Below are positions 23,301-31,167 of a stretch of DNA of 64,000 nt, one piece after another. The notes beneath the pieces are model-generated. The model did no database searches. It worked only from the letters and a program-made list of their open reading frames with translations, and had not been told where the DNA came from. Both the position numbers and the translations under genes were made by a program. This DNA comes from Trichostrongylus colubriformis (lineage: Eukaryota > Nematoda > Chromadorea > Rhabditida > Trichostrongylidae), in the NCBI GenBank assembly GCA_963978905.1, contig OZ022257.1:30209274-30273273 (forward strand), written 5' to 3'. Positions within the stretch are counted from its first letter, which is position 1, and each line of letters begins with the position of its first letter.

Positions 23301-26300
23301 CTTGGAGTGAGCTTCGAGCCAAAACTGCGAAAGCGCGTCAACACCTTCGATCTTGCCGCATCTCCTTGGCCCTTCCACCTCAGCCAGTCGGGAATTACGT
23401 CACTCGGAGGTGGGATCGACTTATCCAAGAGGCGGGACAGATGGGCAGTTGCGGCGTTTTTCGGCGTTTCTACAGCTCGGAGGGGCGCTTTTTCACCTGG
23501 ATTTCGCCACAGATAGCCTTCTTGGGCCCAGGACTACCATGTGAGTGACTTCTTGTAAGATTTTCTCCATTACCGCATTACCCCTAATGCCGTCTTTGAG
23601 TCGAAAGTCTGGTGGTGCAGCCATTTGGGGAGTTGGGGATGCCTACTGGGGCAAAAACCAACAGCATATCTCCTTGTCTGCTAGCGCATCTATTTTTCGA
23701 TTGGTATACACTAATCCTCAACCATCGAGCTGCTTCCTACTTCAAGGAACCATTCGCCTGATGCTCTCTGCAGGTTGTTTCTTGCTCCATTTTTTTTTTG
23801 TTCTTATTTTCCTTATGGAGCATTCTACTCATGGATACCCTATACATACGGCATGTTGTCTGAATATCAAATAACTGAACAGATCAATATTGGTCACTCA
23901 CCGCTACTGATTGGCCAGCTGTCAAAATGACAATTCAGTAGTACCGCAGTCCTTGGTTGTTTTGTATCGTTCCTCGAGAGACGAACAGCTATATTCGACA
24001 CCTCAATCACTGCTAATTAGGAAAAGGCTGGCTGAAAGATTTAGCCTCTGAAGGCACACCTCACGATAAACTATGAGCGTTTTTGCACCCATTACTGGGA
24101 GCGTTCTGCAAAGCCCTTGCCCTCCTCCAAAAAAAAGCAAGAAAAAGGATCACGACCAGAGGGCTTGAACGAAGACTGCAGCTTAGAAACCGACATTTGA
24201 ACGGGACATTCCTATGGTATTGCGCACTTACTTTGCCTTGCTTATGTTGCCTCTGCCACTGAAAAGTTCTGTCTCATCCTTTCTCATCAAAACGGTTCTT
24301 AGCTTTTTTGGCTTTCGTGCCTCGAGAGCACGGTGCCGCAAAAAGGATACAGCCTGACAGTCAATCGAGGATCCCTGCGTGAGAAGATACGTGACAATCT
24401 GATTATTGTGTGGTGTGCCTTTAAAGGCACTTCTCGCGAAAAATTGTGAGAGCTATTGCGCGTGTTACAGGATGTAGAGGCCCTGGTTCACCCACTAGTG
24501 GAGAAAAATGATCGAAACCCCTCAAGACACCAAAAATAAAACTCCCCGCCCACAGCCCTCGGACGAGTATTGGAGATTATAAAATAGCTTTTTCTCGATG
24601 ATATCGTGCAGAATGCTACGATATCACCTGTTCTTCCCTGCTGAACTACCTTCGCTACTGATATCTCTGCCTTGGCTTATTTTCCCTCCCGTCTATGCCG
24701 GGTGTGATTCGACTCGGTGGGCTCAACTCGGCTCAGGTCGACCAGGCCCTGCGCGGCGGGGGTGAGCCGTGGCGCCGCGAAAGGGGTGCAATCTTCTTAA
24801 CCATCCATGGGACTACCGGCTCTGAGAAGGTAAGGACCCTTTCATTATCGCGTGGTGTGCCTTTAAGTATCAGCTGCTTGTTAAGGGAGGCAGCAACCTA
24901 CATTTTTGTAGCAAACTGTAAAACCATCAGTGTCGAACCGTGGAATATCGAAACATCCCGAAGGATTCTGCAGAGAAACTTCAATTTTGGCGGTGCTCAC
25001 TGCTTTTATGACCCTGCAATAGAAGACGTTCACGCACTTCACCACTCCATTACGAATTTCTATTTACAGAAAAGTGGTCTATGCGTGTTAGATTGGCTCG
25101 AAAGACTTGCACCAAATTCTCAGGAAAAGACACAATGGAATGAGTAAAATACAGTGCTCTGCCTTATGATACCACCGCTAAAAATTGCCTAAAAAACTGT
25201 TTGCAGAGGGATTAGGAAAAACTCCGGGTACTCTGCAAAGTGCAAGCCTCATGTTTTCTCAGCACTTTGACCTGTACTGGCCGAATATATACTCTTGTTG
25301 CAAAATTCTTATTTAAATGTAATGGAAAAAGAGCGACTGCTACTTGACTCAAAGGAAGATCAATTTGCCTCAGATTAAGGCCTGGAGATGTTCCTATGCC
25401 AGACCGCGAAAAAATGACGACCGACCCGCGCAGTTTTTAATAATTTCGAATTCTGCACAGTGAGGAAACGCGGTGAGTAATGAAGGCCATGCGGCTCCTT
25501 TCGGTTGAAAAAGCGCATTTCAAAACAGAAGTCCAGGACTGGGTCATGCCCGGTAACAAGGTCTTCGAATGATCCTTAATGTATCAACAAAAAAGTCTAT
25601 CAGATCCTGAAGTAACAGTAAGTCCGTTTGTAGATGACAAGAGAGGAGAAAATTGTTCAGGGCCCATATTGTCGCGAAAACCGGAACGATATCACCAGGA
25701 AATGAATGAGAGCAGACCGGTTCGAAGTGCTTGATCACTATACTATATCACTATACTAGATACAGTACTTGAACAGAACCATGAAAAGAGCACAAAAATT
25801 TCTTTTGCTCTAGCGCAGAAATTTAAAATATGCAGGGAAAGCAACCCTTCGAATTCCCGCCCAACTACTTCTCAAAGGCTGTCGTAGGGGAGAAGAGTTG
25901 TCCATGATTTGTCCTTTTGCTTGTGCATTACCGACCATGTGACCGCAGACGATTCGATCCATGGCCCTCGTGCCCCTGCCCACATTATCCGCGAGGAGGA
26001 CACCGTGGGGGGTGTATCTCTTTCAGACTCCGATTTTCCTCGGATGAAACTTTGTAGGTAGCCTTCAGTGAACAAGTACAACAAAGTTGAATGGAAGACG
26101 AAAATTTCGGATTCTGCTGACAATGCGTATACACTTTTCTAGTGTACCACGGTATGAGAAAGATAAATCATGAAGGCAATGACCATGTTTACCATGCACT
26201 CATCCTTTCCTACTTGACTGCGGAAACATCTGCATTAACAGTGGGCTGGCACCGCAAAAAGCTGTTCGTAGCTTCACAACGGTTGGTGGCTGCGCTTCTC

Positions 26301-29300
26301 AATAAATACCTACGGTCCATTTCAGAAAAACTGATTGGGTGTGTCCTACGGACTTGTATGTACGTGTATCAAACTCTCTCAATTCTCTCACCCCGCCACA
26401 CACTCTCACTCTTGCCACGTACTCTCACTCTCGCCATTCACCCAAGTCCGTGGGACACGCCCAATCAGTTTTTCGAAATGGACTATAAGTTGTCCACCCA
26501 GCTGACCTTTCGCGACTGACGAACCGTGGAAGATGGAAATTGCTTCAAAAAATCGAAATCTATGGTACACTACTCTTTTTGGGACTAAAAGGATTTACCT
26601 CGAATTTTGAACAGTTTGCTGTGAATTTTATGCTGAAGCAGAAACTCACTCCAACTCCTTCAAAATATAGCGCTTCGTGTACACCTCGCACGCTTGTGAC
26701 CCTGCTGGTTTTGGACCAAAGTCCGACATCTCGATTACCAGCCGGCGAGCACGAACCTCCGAGAAGTGGGTGTTATCTTAATCAAAAGGGCTTTTTAAGA
26801 AACATACAGTCGATATTCATCTGCATGAAGACCTACTAACATGATTAAGAATCGCTAGATTTCGCTTGCTTTTACACTTCAAATGTTTCTAGGCCTACTT
26901 GTTGTTTGATTGCCATGGCGGCTAACAATGTTTCGGAAGCCGCATCCGGTACTCTAATGGACGTGAGGCACAGAATTATATGCGGTACACTGACGCTACT
27001 ACAGCAAGAATAACCCATACCATAATTTTCTATACATCTTCTCAATCCTTCACAACATGGTAGAATGCAAAAGGTATTTTCCTCTTACAGGTTGCGCAAG
27101 GGCTTAAGAGGTGCGCGTATTGCATTGGGACTCATTGTCAGCTTCGAGGGTCAATAAGAGTTCATCTCTCGTTCAAAAACTTGGTAGAGTGTCGCGTGCG
27201 GCGCATGTCTTCCAGGGCAGTTCTGAACCGTTCGCTAGAAGGTCCAATACAGCGTAGTTTTAAAAGCCTATTCCGCTCAAATATTTTGACGTGGGGTTGA
27301 GGGAATGGTGTGCAGTTACAGCAACATTGCAAAACATTTTACGTTTGAAGATACTGCGACGGTATAAGCGCTGTGTATCACGTACAGTCCATTTCGGAGC
27401 GCTTGATAGAGCGTGGCATATGGACTCGGATGAGAATGTATCAAACTTTCTCACTCCGCACACACTCTCACTCTCGTTACTCAGGCCACGCCATATGTAG
27501 CGCTGTAAAATGGACTGTATGTACAATCTTGTAAATTAGGTAAGCAGTTAGGTCGATGACGACGCGGTGCGAGTGTTAGGTTATGTGATGGTGCAGTTAA
27601 AAGTACAAGAGGAATCGTTATGTTGCGCACATAATGTGTGCGTCTTCATTGTACCACATATTGGATGAGACACTTCATAAATCGCCCAACACTTCATAAA
27701 TCGCCCAAATGATAAGGGACCAGGAAGCTAACGAGATAAGGGAGTTGCACACGTGCGTTTTCTCAACAAACTTAGTATTCATTCACCATGCTCGCCTCAT
27801 AAAAGCATATTGCGGGGTACTCCCGTCCTCTTTGTAACCCGTTCCCCCAAATAACACTAGGCCCTGCTGATGAAAATTTCGCCAAACGCTGGAATCCTGT
27901 AGAATACACGTTATAGGACCATCCATACAGTTTGAACACAATCTTTTTAAGGTACTGCGGTACTCATCACCGATATCGGAACCTTTGGACTGAAAATGTG
28001 GACTACTCCCAGTTCGTTGAAGTCGTCGTACTGACGACGAAGGTCTTCCAACGCATGACGCGCTTTTTGAAAGCTGTTTCCTGCATGTATGGGGGTACGT
28101 ACAAGAATCGTATAACTGATGTCCATTTTTGCTGCGCGGCTCTACAAATGCCAAAAACGGGGTTGATGGTTTGATCCCCACTGAGGACAAATTTTTGCAA
28201 AATTTAGATTTTCAGTTTTTTGGCTCGCAAACATTCGAGTATGAAGATTAAGTGCAGAAATCACATTTAGAGCTCCGAACTGCCCTCTATTGCCAGTTTC
28301 AAGCAAGTTTGACAGTCCAATTTTTTAGCCTTTCGGCGCTCATAGCACATGAACGAGGCATTTTTTCGCCAAACGGATTTGATATTCGTGTTCAGGAGGT
28401 CGAACTACCTCTAGGAGTAGGTTTCCAGCCCAATCAAGATTTTGATCCAAATTCGAAAATTCGAGCTGGGCATTGGTATTACCTTCGACTGCACGTTCAA
28501 CGATGGAGACGACGCTATCACTTGTCATGAAATTCCGACTATTCATCTTGCTTGGTGCTTCATAGCTGAAATTATGGCGATAGGCATTCATGCTGTACGT
28601 ATTCTATTGATTTTCATCGATTTTGTGAGTTACTCACTTCTACAAGTAGGAAGCGCACCAGGTACCCATGACCAAACACCTTTTTCGAAGTTAGGGTCAA
28701 AATTTGGAATTGGCTAGAATTGGGTTCCTAGGGCTAGTTTGACCCCCTAAACACGAATATGGCATTCATTTTGCGTGAAATCGCAAATTTCGAGAGCTAC
28801 GGGCCCTTTCGTGTCCAAAAAGGTCACATCACCAAATTCATTGACAATTCGTAATTAGAGTCATTTTGGCATGCTGTCAACGAAAATCGTAGTCATTTGG
28901 CATAAACAGACAAATTTGAAGACGAAAACGTGAATGCAAAAAAAATGCAAAACTTCGGCAATGTCGGGATTCGAACCACCAACCCAGCACTTCATCAGTT
29001 TGAGAGTTCGAGTTTGAGAGTCTATCGCCGTATCCAGTAACCAGTCGCCGCAGCATCCATACATCGGGGAACTGTTATGAGACTGCTACACACTTTTAGT
29101 ACGTGGTGAAGATAAAATTTCATTTTTTCCGTATTTGACTTTGTTTTGGAAGTGAAATAGAAGACCACCTTTGGATCTGCACATGATCAAAGTTGCAAAG
29201 AGCATGCGTTACTATGAGTGGGTTGAAATAGCCTTTTTGAAAAAAATTTTCTTTACTCCTTTTTTGGCATTTGTAGGGCCGCGCAGCAAAAATGGAAGTC

Positions 29301-30666
29301 AGTTATATGTTTCATATAGATACTCTCATATAATGGAAATAACCGTTTTCCGAAAGCGCGTCATGACCTGAAAGACCTCCCTTGTGAGACTAATCCAACA
29401 CTTCTGACTCTTTCCCATTTCATTCACTTTACACGAAGTTATGACGGTGCGACGGCTTATGCCGTTAAATCCGTCGCCTCGCTTAGATTTTTCGAAAAAC
29501 GTGAGCGGCATTGTATTAGGTTGGACGGGAAGTTCTGGGACACCTTGTGAGAAAAATTCAATTTATTTTAATTTTATTCACATGTAACTTCAGTCACCAA
29601 AGTGGATCTTCTTCAACGGGGATCTTCTTCAACGGCAGCTGTCAGGGCGTCGACATCGAAGACCGGAGGACGTCCTGAGCGTGGTTCATCTTCTAGCGTT
29701 GTCTGTCCTTCACCGAAACGCTGATACCACCGAATCACCGTAGACTTCGAAGTGGTGTTCGCACCCATCGAGTGGTTGATTCTGTCGGCCGCCAGGCGCG
29801 CAGAACTACCAAGGCGGTACTCATGAAGAATCAGCAGTCGAAGACCTTCTCGCGAAATAGGCTCAGATTCGCCGCTTGTCGAAGCCATAGTGGTGATAAC
29901 CAGACTAGTGAAGAGTCCTTCACACTCCATCTATATACCCTTACCATGGACTGTCCCACAATTCTTTACAGGTTTCTACAGGAAAAAACAAAAAGTGTCC
30001 CAGAACTTCCCGTCCAACCTAATACCTATCATTTCCTCCTTCCACCTTACTACTTGCGGTGGCACCTCCAAGTGTTCCATGTAAATTTTCATGGCGAATA
30101 CTACAAAAAGGAAGTTTCTGCAGCAGAAGTTTCTGCAGCACCCGCTCTATACAGCTATGCACCAAAAAATAAGTCACAAAACGAAAGTAAGACTGGGCAT
30201 GAAGTCCAAAAAAAGATAGCAACTCTGGGTATTCGTGCTGCCCACAAGAGGGTATTTTGCAACTGGGAAGCGCACTCTTACGTTCCCATAAAGGGTATAT
30301 CACATGACCCTGGCTGCTTCAAATGTTGAAAAAGTCCATCTTGGTGCTGCTCAGGGGAATCTTTTGCACACTCGAAAAACAGCTATCACATTACACTCAC
30401 CTTTCACTATGCACAAGCCAAGTTAACTCGTGCTTCTAGTAATTTGAGAGCTGCAAATTTGATCATAACTCACTTGGACTTGGAGGAAGAGCTTCGGGAA
30501 GTCGAACATTGAGAGGTATTGTCACCAGAATCAAGGCTACGATGTGTATTACAATGGGGAGCCAATGGAATGCACGGAGTTCGACTTCCACATCTCTGTC
30601 CGATGATGAGTCTTCCATGACAGGTAGACCGCCGCCAGCAGCCTCATTGCGTCTTAGAAGCCACAT
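1978..30666 (-). CDS. ERMP1/FXNA-like ER membrane M28 metallopeptidase, 13 exons, 3' end not found
   Basis: Predicted zinc aminopeptidase-type enzyme of family M28, anchored in the endoplasmic reticulum; vertebrate ERMP1 (FXNA) is the model. Thirteen exons splice in phase with no internal stop: 30474-30666, 26650-26776, 24902-25013, 23902-24001, 22504-22631, 18361-18466, 18156-18302, 17290-17382, 14249-14350, 14092-14193, 8738-8849, 8492-8600, 1978-2382 (1,836 nt, 612 residues). Residues 35-53 form a membrane segment and about 70-330 the luminal peptidase. Its ligand motifs are complete: NCHFDS (H169), GGSDD (D181), FNGAEE (E215/E216), GDTDFR (D293), GYWWHT (H318). Residues 370-612 are a multi-pass membrane region ending near FIPIMGR, as in ERMP1. 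Introns are long and full of mobile elements. Start: ATG at 30,666, two bases after TTTGTAG, a possible spliced-leader acceptor; an upstream in-frame ATG exists. About 290 C-terminal residues of the family are missing, so the gene either continues beyond 1,978 or is broken there. Confidence 0.9.
2545..2960. mobile_element. Small inverted-repeat element family A, copy 1
   Basis: Termini GGAATCGACCACGG and its near inverse CGTGGACGATTC, each followed inward by TTTCTGTTACCCATA-type sequence. Further copies lie at 49,093-49,514 and 49,893-50,311, each about 420 bp and partly self-complementary. No coding capacity; non-autonomous DNA transposon (MITE-like). Confidence 0.75.
2961..3358. other. Intronic spacer
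   Basis: Between the family A element and the 5' LTR, inside intron 12 of the metallopeptidase gene. A minus-strand open frame here lacks usable splice sites. Nothing recognised. Confidence 0.5.
3359..4021 (+). repeat. 5' long terminal repeat
   Basis: Pairs with 7,390-8,077. Contains a good TATA box (CTCTATAAAAGGAG, TATA near 3,424), consistent with the LTR promoter. The two LTRs differ by scattered substitutions and small indels, so the insertion is not recent. Confidence 0.85.
4013..4115 (+). repeat. 44-bp tandem repeat across the LTR/primer-site junction
   Basis: Units begin at 4,013, 4,057 and 4,101 (third partial). Each starts GCCGCAACATGGTGC or a close variant and contains CGGCACTATGG and GGGGAAGGGGA. 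The first unit starts in the last 9 bp of the LTR and continues into the TGG-starting sequence where a tRNA primer-binding site is expected. Confidence 0.8.
4116..5362. other. LTR element leader region, non-coding
   Basis: Internal sequence of the LTR element between the tandem repeat and the gag remnant. It includes a pyrimidine-rich stretch at about 4,960-5,160. No open frame that I recognise. Confidence 0.5.
5363..6134 (+). pseudogene. gag-like remnant of the LTR element
   Basis: A 41-codon frame starts at 5,363 ([20 protein letters not shown]) and stops at 5,486. The same frame continues after the stop to about 5,620. A second frame then reads [17 protein letters not shown] to 5,898. A third, near 6,007-6,080, reads [17 protein letters not shown], which resembles the LPKLxLxxFxG motif that opens the central part of Pao/BEL Gag. 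Stops and frame changes show the gene is dead. Identification rests on short motifs only. Confidence 0.5.
6929..7153 (+). repeat. Array of short hairpins before the 3' LTR
   Basis: Five imperfect palindromes with the same five-base loop register (CTTGA, CTCAA, CTTAA, CTTAC, TTAAG) lie at 6,929-6,949, 6,968-6,988, 7,016-7,034, 7,048-7,066 and 7,133-7,153. A sixth core (GCCCTTAAGGC) sits near 7,178-7,190. Stems differ in sequence but mostly keep pairing: GGTGCC/GGCACC, GAGTGTC/GACACTC, AGTGCC/GGCGCT with one wobble. They lie 240-460 bp before the 3' LTR. No function is known to me; a structured RNA in the element's transcript is an inference. Confidence 0.7.
7390..8077 (+). repeat. 3' long terminal repeat
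   Basis: Copy of 3,359-4,021 with the same TATA segment (near 7,454) and ends, slightly longer through small insertions around 7,880-7,910 and 7,980. Followed by GGATC. Confidence 0.85.
8492..8600 (-). CDS. Metallopeptidase exon 12
   Basis: Acceptor TTCTAG, donor GTGGGTT, phase-compatible with exons 11 and 13. Codes [20 protein letters not shown] and [13 protein letters not shown], a membrane hairpin. The donor is the least certain boundary of the model. Confidence 0.8.
8738..8849 (-). CDS. Metallopeptidase exon 11
   Basis: Acceptor TTTCAG, donor GTAAGAT. Codes [16 protein letters not shown] and then [20 protein letters not shown], a membrane segment ending in the PW seen in the family. The preceding intron (5.2 kb) holds the RTE insertion. 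Confidence 0.9.
8850..9923. other. Intronic sequence
   Basis: Part of intron 10 of the metallopeptidase gene upstream of the nested RTE insertion. No coding or repeat signal that I can support. Confidence 0.5.
10031..12840 (-). pseudogene. RTE endonuclease/reverse transcriptase, frameshifted
   Basis: Read 12,840 to 10,031. N-terminal endonuclease: [20 protein letters not shown], then after a frameshift near 12,720 [19 protein letters not shown], later [14 protein letters not shown], and HVLVRRP. Reverse transcriptase: [48 protein letters not shown], and the catalytic [12 protein letters not shown] near 10,790. C-terminal part: [39 protein letters not shown], and [13 protein letters not shown], typical of RTE/BovB-type elements. 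Frame changes occur at least near 12,720, 12,340, 11,865, 11,560, 11,280 and 10,840. The YADD box is intact. Confidence 0.9.
13027..13103 (-). ncRNA. tRNA-like head of the RTE element (A and B boxes)
   Basis: Read on the minus strand it starts GGATGACCGAGTGGTTAAG at the first base of the element. TGACCGAGTGG matches the tRNA A-box consensus TGGCNNAGTGG at 10 of 11 positions. GGTTCGATCCC, 40 bp on, matches the B box GGTTCGANTCC at 10 of 11. The spacing suits a class II (Ser/Leu) tRNA. Acceptor and T stems do not pair well, so it is not a functional tRNA. An internal RNA polymerase III promoter is plausible but unproven. Confidence 0.7.
13589..14091. other. Intronic sequence
   Basis: Between the family B element and exon 10. 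AT-rich, with nothing recognised. Confidence 0.5.
14092..14193 (-). CDS. Metallopeptidase exon 10
   Basis: Acceptor TTTCAG, donor GTAATTT. Codes [18 protein letters not shown] and [15 protein letters not shown], a membrane segment aligned with the ERMP1 stretch after the peptidase domain. The intron before it is only 55 nt. Confidence 0.92.
14249..14350 (-). CDS. Metallopeptidase exon 9
   Basis: Acceptor TCTCAG, donor GTGAGTT. Codes [17 protein letters not shown] and [10 protein letters not shown], the link from the peptidase to the membrane region. The frame open through the downstream intron is accidental. Confidence 0.93.
14629..14764 (+). repeat. Direct repeat, copy 1 of 2
   Basis: About 136 bp nearly identical to 15,376-15,512 (shared run starts AAAAAGGAAAAGAAGAAGAC and ends AAGGCGGGATTT). 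Only a couple of substitutions separate the copies. No ends typical of a transposon. Confidence 0.85.
15376..15512 (+). repeat. Direct repeat, copy 2 of 2
   Basis: Second copy of 14,629-14,764, same orientation, 0.75 kb away, inside intron 8 of the metallopeptidase gene. Suggests a recent local duplication. Confidence 0.85.
15513..17289. other. Intronic sequence, no recognised element
   Basis: A long stretch of intron 8. Open frames at 15,431-15,670 and 16,496-16,759 show no motif I know and no supporting splice structure. Confidence 0.5.
17290..17382 (-). CDS. Metallopeptidase exon 8, last His ligand
   Basis: Acceptor CCTCAG, donor GTGAGTC. Codes [19 protein letters not shown]. The histidine in WWHT completes the zinc site. 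Confidence 0.95.
17383..18155. other. Intron 7
   Basis: Between exons 8 and 7 of the metallopeptidase gene. No mobile element recognised. Confidence 0.6.
18156..18302 (-). CDS. Metallopeptidase exon 7, Asp zinc ligand
   Basis: Acceptor TTAAG, donor GTAATGA. Codes [18 protein letters not shown], then [19 protein letters not shown]. The DTDFR motif supplies an aspartate ligand. Confidence 0.95.
18361..18466 (-). CDS. Metallopeptidase exon 6
   Basis: Acceptor TTACAG, donor GTGAGTG. Codes [18 protein letters not shown] and [17 protein letters not shown], among the most conserved stretches of ERMP1-type M28 domains. Confidence 0.95.
18611..18846. mobile_element. Tc1-like non-autonomous element family C, copy 1
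   Basis: Ends ACAGTCCATTTCAGAAAAAC and inverse GAAATGGACTAT. The internal part has CTCACTCTC-rich runs and a duplicated segment (CCAAGTCCGTGGGACACGCC twice). Related copies at 26,312-26,486 and 27,384-27,518. TA-like borders suggest a Tc1/mariner relative. Confidence 0.7.
18858..19025 (-). repeat. SINE-like repeat, copy 1
   Basis: On the minus strand, TGGTATAGTGA resembles an A box, followed by GGATCACATCC as a weak B box, then a body with GGTACCAGACTGGTCTGG. A second copy at 56,115-56,293 shares head and body. tRNA-derived SINE is the best explanation; the B box is degenerate. Confidence 0.5.
19131..19372. mobile_element. 242-bp inverted-repeat element with 8-bp target duplication
   Basis: Ends GGGGTGTGTGCAGATATGAC and the inverse GTCATATCTGCACACACCCC, about 30 bp of matching terminus. 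Flanked on both sides by CTGCGAAG (19,123-19,130 and 19,373-19,380). An 8-bp duplication points to an hAT-like element; 9 bp (with the next G) would fit Mutator-like. Confidence 0.8.
19382..20095. other. Intronic sequence
   Basis: Intron 5 of the metallopeptidase gene. Nothing recognised. Confidence 0.5.
20096..20412 (+). repeat. Diverged tandem duplication, two units
   Basis: Units at about 20,096-20,239 and 20,240-20,412 share TTCAAAAATGTCGCGC / TTCGAAAATGTCGCGC, TTTACTTGAATGC and AAAAGAATAGCAGATT. Unit lengths are 144 and 173 bp. Confidence 0.7.
20429..20698. mobile_element. Inverted-repeat element family D, copy 1
   Basis: Terminal repeat GGAGGTCGTTTGGTCGAAT and inverse ATTCGACCAATCGACCTCC. 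Related copies at 51,831-52,080 and, reversed, 52,126-52,376. GC-richer than its surroundings; no coding capacity. Confidence 0.75.
21064..22384. mobile_element. 1.3-kb near-perfect palindromic (foldback) element
   Basis: Left arm 21,064-21,700 and right arm 21,741-22,384 are inverted copies with few mismatches; the spacer is 40 bp. Ends CAGTTAGTGCCGTAAGAG and CTCTTACGGCACTAACTG, each flanked by TA, so it looks like a Tc1/mariner-type foldback insertion. It lies in intron 5 of the metallopeptidase gene; the transcript could form a hairpin of more than 600 bp. Several overlapping frames here are artefacts of the symmetry. Confidence 0.92.
22504..22631 (-). CDS. Metallopeptidase exon 5, bridging Asp and catalytic Glu
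   Basis: Acceptor ATTCAG, donor GTGAAAA. Codes [18 protein letters not shown] and [19 protein letters not shown] carries the metal-bridging aspartate; the EE pair is the general base plus a zinc ligand. A nearer AG at 22,642 gives a frame-breaking join and was rejected. Confidence 0.95.
23044..23599 (+). mobile_element. Family B element, copy 2 (intact)
   Basis: Starts TCAAAGGCAGCATTAGGGG and ends CCCCTAATGCCGTCTTTGA. Internal sequence aligns with both halves of the split copy at 9,924-13,588. It lies in intron 4 of the metallopeptidase gene. Confidence 0.85.
23902..24001 (-). CDS. Metallopeptidase exon 4, first zinc motif
   Basis: Acceptor GATTGAG, donor GTGAGTG. Codes [12 protein letters not shown] and then [19 protein letters not shown] holds the first zinc-binding histidine of M28 enzymes. 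Confidence 0.92.
24395..24495 (+). repeat. Dispersed repeat fragment
   Basis: Contains GGTGTGCCTTTAAAGGCA, then CGCGAAAAATTGTGAGAGCT and ACAGGATGTAGAGGC. The same 70-odd bases occur inverted at 46,395-46,460. Partial copy of a common small transposon; full ends not resolved. Confidence 0.6.
24902..25013 (-). CDS. Metallopeptidase exon 3
   Basis: Acceptor TTGCAG, donor GTAGGTT. Codes [19 protein letters not shown] and then GFTVCYKN, matching the ERMP1 stretch before the NVTN motif. A plus-strand frame over the same bases (24,695-25,147) is a shadow. Confidence 0.88.
25014..26311. other. Intron 2, mostly unrecognised
   Basis: Between exons 2 and 3 of the metallopeptidase gene. No motif supports coding in the open frames at 25,544-25,738 and 25,872-26,123. 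Confidence 0.5.
26312..26486. mobile_element. Family C element, copy 2
   Basis: Ends ACGGTCCATTTCAG and GAAATGGACTATA. Internal CTCACTCT-rich sequence and GTCCGTGGGACACGCCCAAT as in copy 1, but without the internal duplication. Confidence 0.7.
26650..26776 (-). CDS. Metallopeptidase exon 2
   Basis: Acceptor TTAAG, donor GTGAGTT. Codes [14 protein letters not shown] and then [13 protein letters not shown], the conserved start of the ERMP1 luminal domain (FSxxRA..HL..GPxPxGS). The phases join exon 1 (phase 1) and exon 3 (phase 2). Confidence 0.88.
27384..27518. mobile_element. Family C relative, copy 3
   Basis: Ends ACAGTCCATTTCGGAGC and AAAATGGACTGT flanked by TA. Inner inverted match GCGTGGCATATGG / CCACGCCATATG. 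Same termini as copies 1 and 2 with a different core. Confidence 0.7.
28036..28160 (-). repeat. Inverted repeat arm 1
   Basis: Reverse complement resembles 29,258-29,384: TTGGCATTTGTAG, CGCGCAGCAAAAATGGA, AAGCGCGTCATG in both. The arms are 1.1 kb apart in intron 1; possibly two opposed copies of one repeat. Confidence 0.65.
28950..29060 (-). ncRNA. tRNA-like sequence, probably a pseudogene or SINE
   Basis: On the minus strand GGTTCGAATCCCGAC is a perfect B box. CGGCGA near the start can pair with TTGCCG at the end as an acceptor stem. The anticodon region holds a 14-bp direct duplication (CTCTCAAAC..CTCTCAAAC). Not a normal tRNA. Confidence 0.5.
29258..29384 (+). repeat. Inverted repeat arm 2
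   Basis: Partner of 28,036-28,160. See that entry. Confidence 0.65.
29516..30022 (-). mobile_element. Internally deleted mariner, 507 bp
   Basis: Inverted ends TTAGGTTGGACGGGAAGTTC and GAACTTCCCGTCCAACCTAA extend about 28 bp and are flanked by TA on both sides. It carries only the 5' part of a mariner transposase on the minus strand. A cis-complete but trans-dependent element in intron 1 of the metallopeptidase gene. Related to the mariners described from hookworms, subfamily not determined. Confidence 0.9.
29613..29888 (-). pseudogene. Mariner transposase N-terminal (HTH) fragment
   Basis: 91 codons from ATG at 29,888: [65 protein letters not shown]. This is the N-terminal helix-turn-helix pair of mariner transposases, including the GRPP link. 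The frame is uninterrupted but stops right after AVEEDPR; all three catalytic aspartates are absent. A 16-bp repeat (GGATCTTCTTCAACGG twice) sits at the deletion point. It could make a DNA-binding-only protein. Confidence 0.85.
30474..30666 (-). CDS. Metallopeptidase exon 1
   Basis: Codes residues 1-64: a short acidic cytoplasmic stretch ([14 protein letters not shown]), then the membrane segment [19 protein letters not shown]. The donor GTGAGTT follows CCAA in phase 1. TTTGTAG directly before GAATG may be a trans-splicing acceptor. Confidence 0.85.
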
Positions 30667-31167
30667 TCCTACAAAGGTAACTTTTTCAATTTCGGAGCAC
30701 ACCGAACTTTGCAAATTCAATAAATTGGACATAATCTTGCGAAAGAATAGGGAGGGCTCTGTAGTGCCAAAATCCAAGGTTTGTGGGGGATTTATTTTTG
30801 CGCCTCCAGCGCTACGCGTTCCTTTTGAAACAAAAACAAGGGTTTGATAAGATCATTAGCACTCCTTTTTGGGAGCATTGTTATCTTGTTCACTGTTCAC
30901 CATTCCAAAGACGGCCAGTGAAATAGTGTACCCTTCAATCAGACGAATTTTCGATGAGAACTTCACGCATGGCGCTACCCACATTGAAACAGGCTAATGC
31001 CGCTCATGTTGATCCCCTGACACCGCAAAGAAGTACAGAGGAACCTCCCACACTGACGGATAAGCCGTGTGGCGCACTATCTGTCTTCAAGTCATAGCAT
31101 GGATGAATAGACATGAAACCATTGGATGAATATAGAAAAACTAGCGGTGTGCTGGTTTTATATATTA

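Noticed and set aside
24695..25147. 150-codon open frame on the plus strand
   Set aside because: It overlaps exon 3 of the metallopeptidase in antisense and shows no family motif.
26627..26649. A micro-exon following exon 2 (CAAACTGTTCAAAATTCGAG)
   Set aside because: It would need an intron of about 31 nt, and exon 2 joins exon 3 directly in phase.
26899..26995. Minus-strand stretch [20 protein letters not shown] resembling the start of the M28 domain
   Set aside because: Exon 2 at 26,650-26,776 contains the true FGPKPAGS motif in correct phase. The candidate lacks the motif and a fitting acceptor.
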